Source: Chaetorhynchus papuensis (Eukaryota; Chordata; Aves; Passeriformes; Rhipiduridae). Taken from it: 64,000 bases of DNA. Below are positions 1-12,283 of this stretch, piece by piece (position 1 is the first letter of the stretch; every line of letters begins with the position of its first letter). The stretch is from the NCBI GenBank assembly GCA_013396525.1, contig VWYX01000342.1, forward strand, positions 496,001 to 560,000. Reading direction: 5' to 3'. The notes under the pieces are model-generated. The model did no database searches. It was not told where the DNA came from and worked only from the letters and a program-made list of their open reading frames with translations. The translations under genes and the position numbers were made by a program.

Positions 1-705
1 TTTTCAATATGACAACTTGAATGTGAGCCCAGCTCAAAGCTAGGTTTCCTGTCCTTTAGCTGTTTTTTAGTCAACTAAAAAACTCCAATAGCCTATCTAT
101 TAGTCAATTTCTTCCTTTTTCAGTAATTATTTTTTTTTTATGGATTTAAAAGATTCCTGCAAATACTATAGCTGAAAATGTATAAAATATTCATTAGAAG
201 TTTTCCTTCTCATAGTCTCTATGTATATGCACATATTTTTACACTTATTGGCACAGGAAATAGGTTTTGTTAAAATCACTTGTAGACCCCTTGCATTTGA
301 AAATTAGAGGATGCTGCAGATTGTTTTGTTTCAGTATGTCTGAAAAGACTCTGCTGCTGTCATCTTACTAAGTGCATTTGATATCATTTGTGGTACAGGG
401 TGAGTCTGAACTTCACAAAATTTGTCTTATTATCATCCATCACCACTCCACTCAAATTGTACTGGAGGCAAGAGAACACAAGATGCATCTTAAGTGTGAT
501 TACACTGAAAAAAATGAGAAGGCTGCTTCTGTGCAGCCTTTGTCAACAATTTGTGTGAAATACTAATTTTCCAGGCAGAAATGTGATTATTTTTTTAGTC
601 ATCTTCCTCTTTACTATTAATGAAGTGGAATGGTGAAAATTAATCACCATATAAATTATTTGAGAATAAAACTGAAACACAAGCAAATATTGGTTATGAT
701 TCTGT

Positions 706-740
706 ATGCAAATAATCCTCTATGCATGCAAATAATCCTC
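706..740. repeat. 20-bp tandem duplication carrying two POU octamers
   Basis: A segment containing ATGCAAATAATCCTCTATGC is repeated with a 20-bp period. Each copy holds a perfect ATGCAAAT octamer, at 706-713 and 726-733. ATGCAAAT is the consensus for POU/Oct factors, so the duplication gives two same-orientation sites two helical turns apart. The repeat and motifs are seen directly; regulatory use is inference, and such motifs also arise by chance in AT-rich DNA. Confidence 0.55.
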
Positions 741-3700
741 TATGCAGCTGTTACAATAATGCATTTCTTATCAATTCAAACTGTCTTATAAGACAATAAT
801 GCCTATATCATATCACTTACAGACTAATAAATACTTGGTCCCAAATACTTTTTACCAAAATAAAATCCAATAATCAAGCACCTAATTTTGCATCTCTATT
901 TACATATACATTTAACATAAAATTTTATCTCCAAATTCTACCTGTATTCTTTTTCAAATGCACTATTTTCTTCCAACAGATTTATTGTATCAGTCATTTT
1001 CAAAACTGATTAAAACTTATCTAAAAATACTTGGTTGTAAATTTTGTTACACATCTCTCAGGGACGAAACCTTTTGTGTGTTAAGGTTTTGACATAGGGC
1101 ATCGTGAGAAGGCTTTTGCTAGCAAAGTGTGCTGTAACTGCCCGGTTTTGGGTCTGTGATCTCACTTTAGAAAAGCCTCAATTTAGGTAGCAGGACATTC
1201 AACCAAACATGGTCTTTCAACCAGTGCAGGCTGCCACAGACACTTGAGAGCTTTGGGTGGAGGTGTGAGAACTAAAAAAAATGTGAGGGGAGGGGAATGG
1301 TGAAAGGGAAAGTGGCCTCATGCTTCGTGCTGGGACCTGGTCACAGTCAATTGCCACCATGGGAACCAAGAAGGCATGCTGTGGGAAGTTTGCATGGCAG
1401 CTGAATAACTGAGTCTGAGACATACCCATTATTTTAAGCTGTATGAATATCTCTGGACAGTCTCTGAATTTCAGGGTGACCTGAGGCATGGCACCTGGAT
1501 TTCATTTTGTAGAGAGCCTGTTCGTGTAGGAAGGACTCAAGATATCTTATCTAACTTGTACTGGTTGTGTGATACAACCATAATAACAAATTAAATAGAT
1601 GAAGGCTAGAGACCAGGAACACTGCACAGGCCTACCTACACAGTGGGTAAATAATTTTTAACCTTTAAAACTCATAAGATTTGTGAGGTTTCCTCATTTC
1701 AGTAGAATTAAGGCAGCACCATCCCAAGTATCCACAAGTGCCTGTAAACAGCCAGTTCAGTCATTAATTAGATTGGCATCAGCAGTACCCCAGCCCCCCC
1801 TATCACAGTGCTTGACAATCTGTACCTCCCTCTCTGGGAGGGAAACACCATTTCTGTCACTACACCTGTTTGCACCAGTAATGCTAAAATCGCTGCACCA
1901 AGCAATTATGCTGGGTGCTGTAAGGGAATAAAAATAGAAGATAACCCTTGCTCTAAAGAGTATATGCTCTGAAGAGAAGAAATGGACAGAAAAGGGAGAG
2001 AAAAGACAGGATCCAAGTGTCACCATTCCCATTTTACAAAAGCGAAATTGCAATGTAAAATGTTAGGTAAACAAGAAGCTAGCTTAGATCTGGGACTGGG
2101 AGATGGATGGGATTAATCTTCCATTAGATCTTATCATTTTTGATCCCTGCATCCCACCAACTACATTTTAAGTTATCCTCTCTACAACTCCGTGAGGTGA
2201 ATTGCAAAGCAAAAAGCAACTCATGTTCTTTTGACTACATATTCACTCTCTTGCTGTCCAGCTGCCCTATTGCCTATTTTCTGTATAGCTGAATTCTTAG
2301 TTGCTATCAAGTTTTCTCTGTAGTTTGATTTTTCTAGAGTTAACAAATTCCCTATTTGCTCTAAAGAAATAACGTAAGTATGAAATATAATAAATTTTGA
2401 CATTAGGAAGGACAGGAAAAAAAGATTACTTTCACTGTCAAAAGAAGTATTACTCGGCACAGATTATAGACATCTGTGTAATACCTTTCTTATATTTGTT
2501 TTTTCCTCCAAATGTACTTCTAATTTGAATTCTTTTGGCATTGATAATTTTGCCTTTTCTTTATTTGCTTTGCTTTTTCATAACAAAGGGTGTATAACAA
2601 GGCTTCTCTGAATTTAGATAAAGTAGAAGTATGTGTTTCTAGATAAAGGCTTCACACATGGCGGGCAATGCTGGACTGCCAGATACCTATTTAAAGGAAG
2701 CCTCTCTTGAGCCATCAGTTTTGGTTGAAATGATGAGGTTGCAATTATGTCCCCATGAGAAATATTTTGCTGGCTTGGTTTTCTCTACCTCCTGATGATG
2801 ATATGGCCTTAAAGGAAACACACCTCTTAAGTGACCTGCATGCTGTCTGTGGGTTTTTCTTTCTCCATAATGTACAAAAAGCTTTCCTTTTTTTTATTTT
2901 TAGCAGTTTTCAATGAGATTACAGGAAAATAATCCCAAATTCATTCCTCTGAGCAGGACAGCACTGGCAATATACAGCTTCATCTCAAATACTACCTGTA
3001 TCGTCTGGGAAAACAAACCTGGATCTGTGATGGTACTAATTTCCCTGGCCTACTGCACACAACTTAGTAAGGTAGGACAGTTTGGATTTCTATAAAAATC
3101 AGGTAAAAACAAACCCAAATCAAAAGGTTCTTTTTCACTTTCTTAAGAGGAGCAATAATATTTTTTTGTAATGTTAGCTTGAGCTGCAAAAACTTTTCCT
3201 AGAGAAAATCAACCAGGACTCTCTATAGCTTTTGCAATAATTGGAATTGACTCTTTGAGAAAAGGACAAGAAACAATTAATTGCATTTAAGCAAACTGAT
3301 TGTATTTTAGTCATTTCTTGAAACAGACACAAAATGTAGCAACACATGGCTTTGAAATTCAGAAAATATCATTCCGTACAAGCTTTCACTGAGTTTCAGC
3401 TACAAAGGAAATGCAACTACAAAAAACCAATACCATGTCAGATTCAGCCCTCTGTTTTTTACCTGGCTATTTTAAACTTCTACCTCCACTGTTTTTCTCA
3501 TACTCTATCCTTTCCTTTTTGTGTGCTGCTTTCTTTTGATGTTTGTGCTTTCAGACACCAGGAAAGTGAAGAGGCTCTGTTCCCACTAACCCCAAGGATC
3601 TTCTGATAATGAAGTAACCTGGAACATTTTTTGATGCAGAGGGTGTCTCTTGAAAATTCTGCTGTGAATGAATCTCTGCATTATCACAGTTTCTTTGGTA

Positions 3701-4830
3701 GTTCTTTACAGACCATCATAGTTTTCTTCTGTTTTGGGGGATATGTTCAAACCATTACTGTCCATTGCTACTCAGACTAGCAATTGCCCATGAACACTGA
3801 TGGTGCTGCCACCCCAGCTGTTAGATTGACCTTAAACTGCAACAGAGATCTCCTTACCTCTCTGCTTCCTCCTCCTCATCATCTGTAATGGGTAGAACAT
3901 TAGTTGTCTTATTTCTTGAGAAAAATGAGTCTTAATTCCTGTTTGAGATCCTTAAGAAATGTATGGTACTGTGCAATACCACGATCCAGTAACATTTCCA
4001 TGTATTGAGAGCCGTACATTTTCTTTTAGGTGCTTAATTCAATATTGCTTTCTAACATCTTATTTTAAGAGTGTAACACAGCTATTTTCAGGATTCTTGC
4101 AGTATTAGTTTATTTACCTCCAGTTGTCTCAGTTGTTTGTACCATCACCTCTAACACTTTATTGACACAAAGCTGAAGTGCATTAGGAAAGGTCTATTAT
4201 TCCTTTGTGCAATAGGGGAACTTGATCAAAAAATCATTCTAGGTACTAAATTACATGCTTAAGGCAATGCCTAAGGAATTTCTAACTCCCAAAATAGACA
4301 CTGAATTTCAAAATGATGGTTTCCAATATCTCTAGCTAAGCCACCACAGCATTTCAGGGAAACCCCAAATAATTAATCTTTCCAGTTTTCAACATTAAAA
4401 TGTCCCACATCTGTGAGGGTTTTCTGTTTGATATGTCCAAAGGCCCCTCTTCACAGACAGCACTGACTCACTGTCACTATTTCATTCTCATATCCACTAG
4501 GTCTGAATGATCTGACTCTTTACAGTTGTTTCAACTTCCTAGATACAGCAGAAATATGCCAGTTCTATCACTAGAGCACCTGATACTGATGTGGAATGTA
4601 TGGACCACTCTTCTCAGTGTAAGTGCCTGGCTGGGGGAGACAATTTTAGTCTGGGGAGTGGGTGCTGACAACTGGTAACGTTATCTTGATGTTTGACTAC
4701 CTATTCTGCATATCCTTTTGTGCCTTCATTGGGGAAAATGTGCTGGGATGGAAGTTCCAAGTGATGCAGGAGACCCCAGCATGAGGCAGTCTGGTCTGAA
4801 CAGCTGTTCTGGTATGAAGCTAATGTTGCT

Positions 4831-4902
4831 GTATGTATATTTCTACATATATGTATGCATATGCCTCTGTATATATACACATAGGTATGCACATATATTT
4901 GT
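4831..4902. repeat. TATG/TATA-rich simple sequence
   Basis: This is a degenerate alternation of TATG, CATA and TATA units with two long TATATA-type runs. It looks like a decayed microsatellite. The short open frames crossing it on both strands are low-complexity tyrosine/isoleucine/cysteine stretches and are not genes. Confidence 0.6.
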
Positions 4903-6970
4903 AAAAGGAGGGAGAATCAGAGAAAGAAAACAGATTGTGAAGGAAAAAGATCTCTGTTAGGCTTTGTCCCCAGAAAATTATTAAATAACCATTCTAAACA
5001 GGGCAAATATGAGATGAGGCTTCATCTTCCCTTACTTGGAGTAAGAGGAAAATAGCATTTTTACTGAGATAATTCTTATTTGATCTGAACTTTTGCTTAG
5101 AAAAACTGTATTATGACAACTGTTTCAGAAAGGTTTAATATTTCTGATTTTAAAGGTTCAAAAATTAACTTGTTAGTACCCGCTTTAGATGTTTATGTCA
5201 TTCAGGGTGGTTGAAGTATTCATTCTCATGACTTTATGGCTGTACATGCCAGCTTACATCACCCGGTACTCTGCTTTTAGTTTTCATTTTGGACTTTCTC
5301 AATAAAGGCAGGGATTTGTCTGAGTTCCCTCTCATATGTTCCATTGTCAAGGAACAGAAACACAACCCAGTATACCTGTGCAGACCCTGTATAAATCTAG
5401 AATGCTAGAATCGATTTTACTTCTAGCTCAGATCTCTTGTCAAAGAAATTATCTACTCCCAACTTGGTTCCATTTTCAGCTTTGCAGAATGTCATCCCTG
5501 TGTATACAACTTTCTCCTAAACATTATCCCCTGAATCATGATTGTAGGGAATACTTCTGGCCCAATGTCTTGCTTTCATTTTCATTCATAATCACTCCAT
5601 TATATGCTATTTTGTTGAAAACAATTCTGGTTTAATCAGCTTTGACAGAGGAACCCTGCCTTCAACTACTTGCTGCACACACTTAAGAGTGGGTCTGCTT
5701 CCAAATACAATTTAATCTGATTACTAAACAGAAGCTGAGTTCCTGAAATGTGTCTACCATTCCTCTGAGTCCCAATTTCTCTTTTTGAAATTATTAGATT
5801 AAGGGTCTTTCCACATGATATGTCTGTCTGTCCACTTGTGCTGCTTTGACACAGAAAGTTGTCCTTGTGCATCTGTTCCCTGAGAATGGGTTTGTAGGTG
5901 TCTCTGCAGAGTCAGTCTGACAGATTCAGTGGGTAATGATTTGACTCATTCAGTCAGATCTTGAGAGAAAAAGCAAATGCACATGAGCAGAGAGACCTGT
6001 TTCAGACAACAGCTAATTGAGGCAAACCCTGACACCAGTATAAAGCATTTTTGTGTTCACATCTCCAGATGTCCCGCTGTTTAATGTGCCCACACAGTCT
6101 GACGGTTGCTTTAGTGATGTTGAGAAGCATGACACCAAATTACTAAAATCTTAGTACGTTTTTAATTACTTGCTCGTTTTCAAGGTAAACGGATTTTTCA
6201 TCCAGCAGTATTTAAAATCACTTTGTTATTAAAACTTGGAGAAAAAAAAAAATCTTGTAGGATTTAGATTTGGGAAAACATGCCATGTATACTTTTTTCT
6301 CATGCATACATATGATCAGTCCTCTTCTCCCAGTTCTCCAGCATAAAAAGAGTGTTTATACCTAGAGAATAATAACCCTGTTTCAGTCACAAATATTTTC
6401 AGGTTTCCTTTGCTCTGGTCACACCTTTGGGATGGCAGAATTTAAGCCTGGAAGAGCTAGGGCTGCAAAACAGAGCTCCCTTCTGCTCCAGCAAAGTGCT
6501 TATCCCCAGCTCACATAGGGCCAGGAAATGATAAAGATTCATACTCTTCCTTGAATCTTTGTTTCTGAATAGGGAAAACCAGACTAAACTAAATCAAAAA
6601 TTGCATGGGGAAGTTTGTTAGTTCCAACAACTCTACATTCTGCAAACTAAAGTTAATTAATGTATTGTGAACCAGTCATCTTGCTGATCAGCTTTTCCAA
6701 GATGCTGGTTGATATGCCTACTGACATTATATGAAGGTGAAAGCTTTTCATAGGAGGATTACACTGATAAAGGAAAATTGGATAACTTTTTGTTGGAAGA
6801 TACAAGAGACAACAGGCAATAAATAGGTCAGTATAAATTAGCAGTGAGGGTAATAGCAGATTTGGCCCTCTCTGCAGTTTTGGCAAAGATTTACAAGTTG
6901 ATTTTCAGATGAGTGAGTAGTGATGCTTGCTAATCCTAAGGGATATTATTTTCTTAGGAGTTCCTGTAAA

Positions 6971-7000
6971 GTCTTTAAAAGTCTTTAAAAGTCTTTAAAA
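6971..7000. repeat. 3 x 10-bp perfect tandem repeat (GTCTTTAAAA)
   Basis: GTCTTTAAAA occurs three times without interruption. The flank just before it, TCCTGTAAA, resembles a decayed fourth copy. It is a short minisatellite with no coding context, and copy number could vary between individuals. Confidence 0.9.
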
Positions 7001-8775
7001 ATTCCCTTGGGAATGAGTGGAAAGTGGAAAAATTAGAAGTACACTTCTGTTAATCTCATTAGAAACTCTGCACATACTGCAATGAAATTACTTGCGTTTG
7101 TCTTGAAAGTTTAAAAGACTCTCCGTATTGAAATGGTTTTTAAACTGCTTTTAACTTTTGAAATGACAGCTTCATTTTTAAATTTTCCTTTTGTTTAAAA
7201 TTCAATTTAATAATAGGAAGATCAGGCATACTTGGAAAAAAAGTAAGATGAGACATAACAAAAAGTCCAAATTTATAATATATTTCCTCTTAGAAAAGGT
7301 ATAATCTGAAGAAATAATAAATTTGACTAACCTCCATCATTAGGTGGATCTGAGATTAAATCATGCAGCAAGATACATTTCCATGGTTGTGGGAAATTAC
7401 TGTCATTTTGGCAGATGTTCTGTAGACATCTGAATTCAATTTTGTTGTTTAATGTTCGCATTTACAAGATTTCACAAAAGCATTATTTAAATACACAGAA
7501 ACAGTTTTACTGTTTTGCTGAATGTCAAATACGCTGTTTTCCTTAGTTTGCTTTTTGCAGAAATGGCAACACAGAATAAGTTAGTCCCCTTTTTCATTTA
7601 TTTTATTTTCCAGTGCATATACAGCTGCTAAAATGCTGCAAGGGATCTACTTCATTAAGAATCTGAAGCAAACATATGAGCTGCTTTTAATGATCACATT
7701 ATGGTTTATGCCAGTTATTCAGCAGTCTTAGAATGAACAGAAATTGCAGCACCTCAAGCTAAAATAATGATGACATCATGTTACTGCAACATAACAAAGC
7801 ATGTCACTAATCCGTCCAGGCAACTCACATTTTGATATTATCAGAGTGAACTAAATTGTTGTTTCATTTTGTCATTAATGACTCAAACCAGCTATGATTT
7901 GATGAAGTACAGAACCTTTAAAAATCCCTGTCTCTGAAGAGCATTAGGATCACAAGAGTGAGTGGTATGTCTCTGGCAGAGAGTGGGTGATTAGACAGGG
8001 GCCCGAACTGCACACAGACACTGCACTGGGCTTCTTGAACAGTGGTATTAAGTCAACACATTTGGCCTGAAAGATAATTTGGGCACTAAGAGTGTGATTT
8101 TTGCACCCAGAATGGAAAATCTGGCTGGAATTATAGAAGACAAATCCTCTGCTCAAATTCAAATAAAAGCTCGGTACCTTAATTGTGCAAACATATTTAA
8201 GAACATAAGTGAAGATTATGTTTAGAACATTATAAACCCTTAGATTAGTCTAGAAAAATGAATTAGATTATCAGATGAGGTTGTTTCATAGACATGTGTT
8301 TTTGGGTGGGCACCAACTTCTGCTGCACACATGAATGTATAATACAAATGTTATCATTTTGCCAGAAGGGACAGAGGAACAAGAGGCTAAGGATTGGCCT
8401 CCTATATAATTTGCAGATGCAAAGCAATTAAGTGCACATGTTGGTGTTTTGTTTGTGGGTACATGGGGCAGCATTTTAGAACATTAAGAGAAATGTTCAA
8501 GAAATTTGAATTTGTGGCCTTGGCATGGCAGTATCAGCAGCCATGGATACTTGAATATCTTACATGAATGTCAGATGATAAAAACAATCCTTTTGCAGAG
8601 GGAATGAAAGCCCCTTTTGTTCTTTTCCAGTTTTCATAAATATCTTCTTAGGCTAATCCTATGAGACGACATGAATCTCAAGGACCAGAGATATTAAAAC
8701 TGGTAAGTTGAAGGCAAGGAGAGGATTGGTCCACAAATTAAATCTCCTTGAGGTAGGAAAATGCAGCACATTTTT

Positions 8776-8798
8776 CTGATCCTTTCTGAAAGGATCAG
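8776..8798. repeat. Perfect 10-bp hairpin, 3-nt loop
   Basis: CTGATCCTTT (8776-8785) is followed by the loop CTG and the exact reverse complement AAAGGATCAG (8789-8798). The centre reads TTTCTGAAA. No run of Ts or other terminator context is meaningful in a vertebrate genome; the function is unknown. Confidence 0.8.
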
Positions 8799-11700
8799 CT
8801 TGCCTGGTGGGCTCATTCATACACAAGCAGGTAAGCACAGTTTGGTAGGGCTTTCATCTCCATGTCTGTTTATACAGAATAAATTATGTAAAGGTGAAAA
8901 AAACACACCTTTTGCTTTGGAGCCTACTCTCCTTTATGCAATGTATTTTTTCCTTGCCTCACTACATGATTTTAAATGGCATAATACACATTTTATTATA
9001 ATATAAAGAAAATGCTATGGGGCAGTTTTTAGGTTTCTAAAGTGATAATGGTCAAGAATCACTGAAAGATATAATCTGGATCTGATCTAAGATGTGCCTT
9101 AGGAAGGGCAGATCTAATGACCTTACAAGCAATAAAGCGCTCACATAAGACAGGAATTTTTTCAAAAACCCCTCCAATTCTGGTCTTTCTAAATTTCTGA
9201 AACCTTTCTTTATGTGAACATCTATTGGCAGTTTTTGTGTTCATAAGATATCATTTCAATAATGATATTAGAACATTAAGATGGTATTGCAGTAGTGTAA
9301 GGAAACAACTCTCTTGAAAAGATAAAAAAACCACTTCTACATTCTCTGTGGAAAAATTCATTATGCTTCCTTTTCCGCCTTTGCACAAACACATACAGGA
9401 AAGATTTAGGAGAAGACTGTAGTTTAATGGTTATAGAGATTTTTCTCATTCCTGGCAATTTTTATTAGTGAATCAGAGAGCTGAAATCTTTGTTCAGAGC
9501 TCTAAAGTTTTCCTTGGATCTCCTAAAAAAAAGTGATTCAACTCCATAATTCTAGGCTTGATGAAGATGAGAAATATTGTCCTTTAAAGATTTTAACTTT
9601 ACAATCCCATATGGCCACAGGCAGGTACAAGATGTAAAGAAAATTCTTTCAGTCTTTAGGCACAGTGTCTCTTATTTTAAGACTACCAAAGTAGTCTGAT
9701 GTTTTTCCTTTATTTTCACTGATTTAATGTCCTTGGACCCTAGAATACTTCAGTGTAGAAGTGGAGATTTTGGCACTGTGGCAACAAACACAATTATGTT
9801 GTTTTATTTCTGGGGAGAGGAAGAAAACACTTTGTCTGCTTTCAATTTTCTTCTGTGTTAGGGGAAATCACAGGTCAAATTATTCTTGACAAGGCATATC
9901 ATTATTTTATTTTGGTGCATTGAGCTGTTGCAAAACTGCTGCTAGCCACAGTATTCATTGACAAATCCATATCAGCTATATTGTAGTCTAACACTGACTT
10001 TTTGAAATTATAAACCCCAGAGATGAGAAGGCAATTCCAGACCAATCCAGATAAAAATCATATTAAAGCAAAAGCAGAACTTCTCACAGATCAGTAATTT
10101 TGCATTTTGACAACCTCCTGCAAAGGTTGGGGCTTCAGTTAAGAAGCCAAAGGAAAAAATCATGCTAAAGGGTAGCATGTAAGGGTGGATAGGGTGTGAG
10201 GAATAACAGATGCATGTTGAGTTTAACAAGGGCTTACACTTGCTGTCAAACTTCCTTGCTATCACAGCACAGCCAATGAAATTAGATACATTTTCTTAAG
10301 TTCAGTTACTTCACATATAGAACCTTGGCCTAAACGAGGAGACATATGGATAAGAATGACAGTGTTTTTTTTTGAGGGAATAGAAAAGGAAATCTAACCA
10401 CTGTATTATGGTCTGTTTAAATTGAACAAAGTATTTTTCTTATGCATTGAATTTTTGCAGTAACAATACCTGATATTTTCTTCCTGCCCATAAGGGCAGA
10501 AACCTGTTTTATTCATGTTAGGCATTTCAATTTTATCAAAAGTAATACATGATATTGCATTTAAGTACTGTGTGTAGTTTGACCTTTTCTCATCTGAAGT
10601 TTAAAGGGGAATTACAATCTTATATAATGGGTGAACTTTTTCTCTTGTTAGCTTTGCACTGGAACATCTCTGTAAGGCAGTACAAACTATTACCCTTTTC
10701 TCAGATACAGTATTTATAACTGTAAAAGTGGGCTTCATTTTTCTTACCATGAATTCATACAGGGTTCCTAAAGATGAATATATATTTTTGCCATTGCTAG
10801 CTTATACAAATTCTTATGTTGGAGGTGAACACTCAGGTGCTCTTTATTTCTGGAAGCTGTTCCTGGAAGGTCTGGTTTGAACCTCACTTGCTTTTGTATG
10901 ACCTACCAACTAAGAAAGCAAACTAGAAAAGATTCATGTTCAAACCAAGAGTGATGAGGTGATGATCAGGAACTGATCTGGAAGGAGATATACAGGACTA
11001 ACACCTTATGTTTATTAATACTGATGAAAGAGGAATTGTTTTGCTATGCAAAATTGAGACAAAAGTTCTTTGAAATATTACATTTATATGTAGTCTACCT
11101 ATTACATGACTCACCACTTAATGACTGGTATTGAATATCATAGAATTGTTTTTCTACTGATTTTTATTTAAATACTGGCACATCTACTATGCAAAGCTAA
11201 AGCTTGCCAATGAATTTTTAATTTTCTCTTTCTTCTATCATCTGTGAGCTCAGTTATGTCACCTCCCAGTAAACCACGGGGCATGCTCTGTGTGAGGATG
11301 TCACTGCTCTGGCCCTGGACAAGAGCTAGAATGAACAAAGCATTCTCCAGTAGTTAGCCTGACATAGACTTCAGATACAAAAAGGACCTGAAGAGCTACT
11401 GACTTGCCAATCTTATAAATCTTACTGTTAGAAAACCCCAAGTAGGGTTCCTTCCTTGTACTGTGTGTTATGCCCTGCCTCTCCAGCTGCATCCTTGCTG
11501 GCCAGGGAGCTGGAGGTCCATTCCCCAATTTCTCTCATTCATCAAGTCACAGCAAGACAAATTCTCTCAGGGTGTCACCAAAACTAAAGGTTCCATGCCC
11601 AAAGGAGCACCATAAGCTTATGCACTCCTAAACAAAACCTAGAACTGAACCTAACTCCTGAAACAGAAACAATGTGTTGAACACATCCCCTTAACCTTGG

Positions 11701-12250
11701 AGACTAGATTAAAAAGATTTTTATAAATGACCTTTTAGTGCCTGGTTGCTCCAAACTTTTATCATTTCATGCACGGGACAACACAACTTTACTGGAATAT
11801 AGATAACTTTCACTAGGTTCTAAAACTCAGTAAAATGTGGTACTTTTGACATTGATTTTTTTCAGATGGCAGTAACATCAGGAAGGAAGCACATGATGAA
11901 AACAAGATCAACATGCAGTTAAATAGTTAATTAAATACTTAATACATTAGTTTTGGAATTCCATAAAGAACTGAGAAAATAATGTTATATCAAACACATC
12001 TCTGCACTAAACTATGAAGAGGCATTATCCAGAAAGGCCTTTAAATCCCTAAAACCCTGAAGAAATCCAAACCCACAAAGCAACCGCAGTAAAGCTGTGC
12101 CAGCTCTTTAATAAAAAGACTAACTTTAGTTAGATCCCTTTGGACTATATCCTGTCCAAACTACTTCTACAGATGCTGTTAATGTCCTTGAGGGGGAGGT
12201 TACAGATTTACTTTCTTAGCTAATGGTTCAATGGTTTTTGTCTCAGTGGA

Positions 12251-12283
12251 ATTTGTTTGTTTTGTTTTGTTTGGTTTTTTTAA
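12251..12283. repeat. (TTTG)n-like simple repeat
   Basis: The stretch is made of TTTG and TTTTG units running into a T tract. It is low-complexity sequence with no coding value. Confidence 0.7.

Larger units (their letters stand above)
1..6960. other. AT-rich noncoding DNA, no gene recognised
   Basis: I see no convincing exon, RNA gene or transposon here. Open frames are short, unlike known proteins, and lack paired splice signals. Small structures present are a duplicated octamer-containing segment near 706-740 and a TATG/TATA-rich simple stretch at 4831-4902. The composition is typical of avian intergenic or intronic DNA. Confidence 0.6.
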
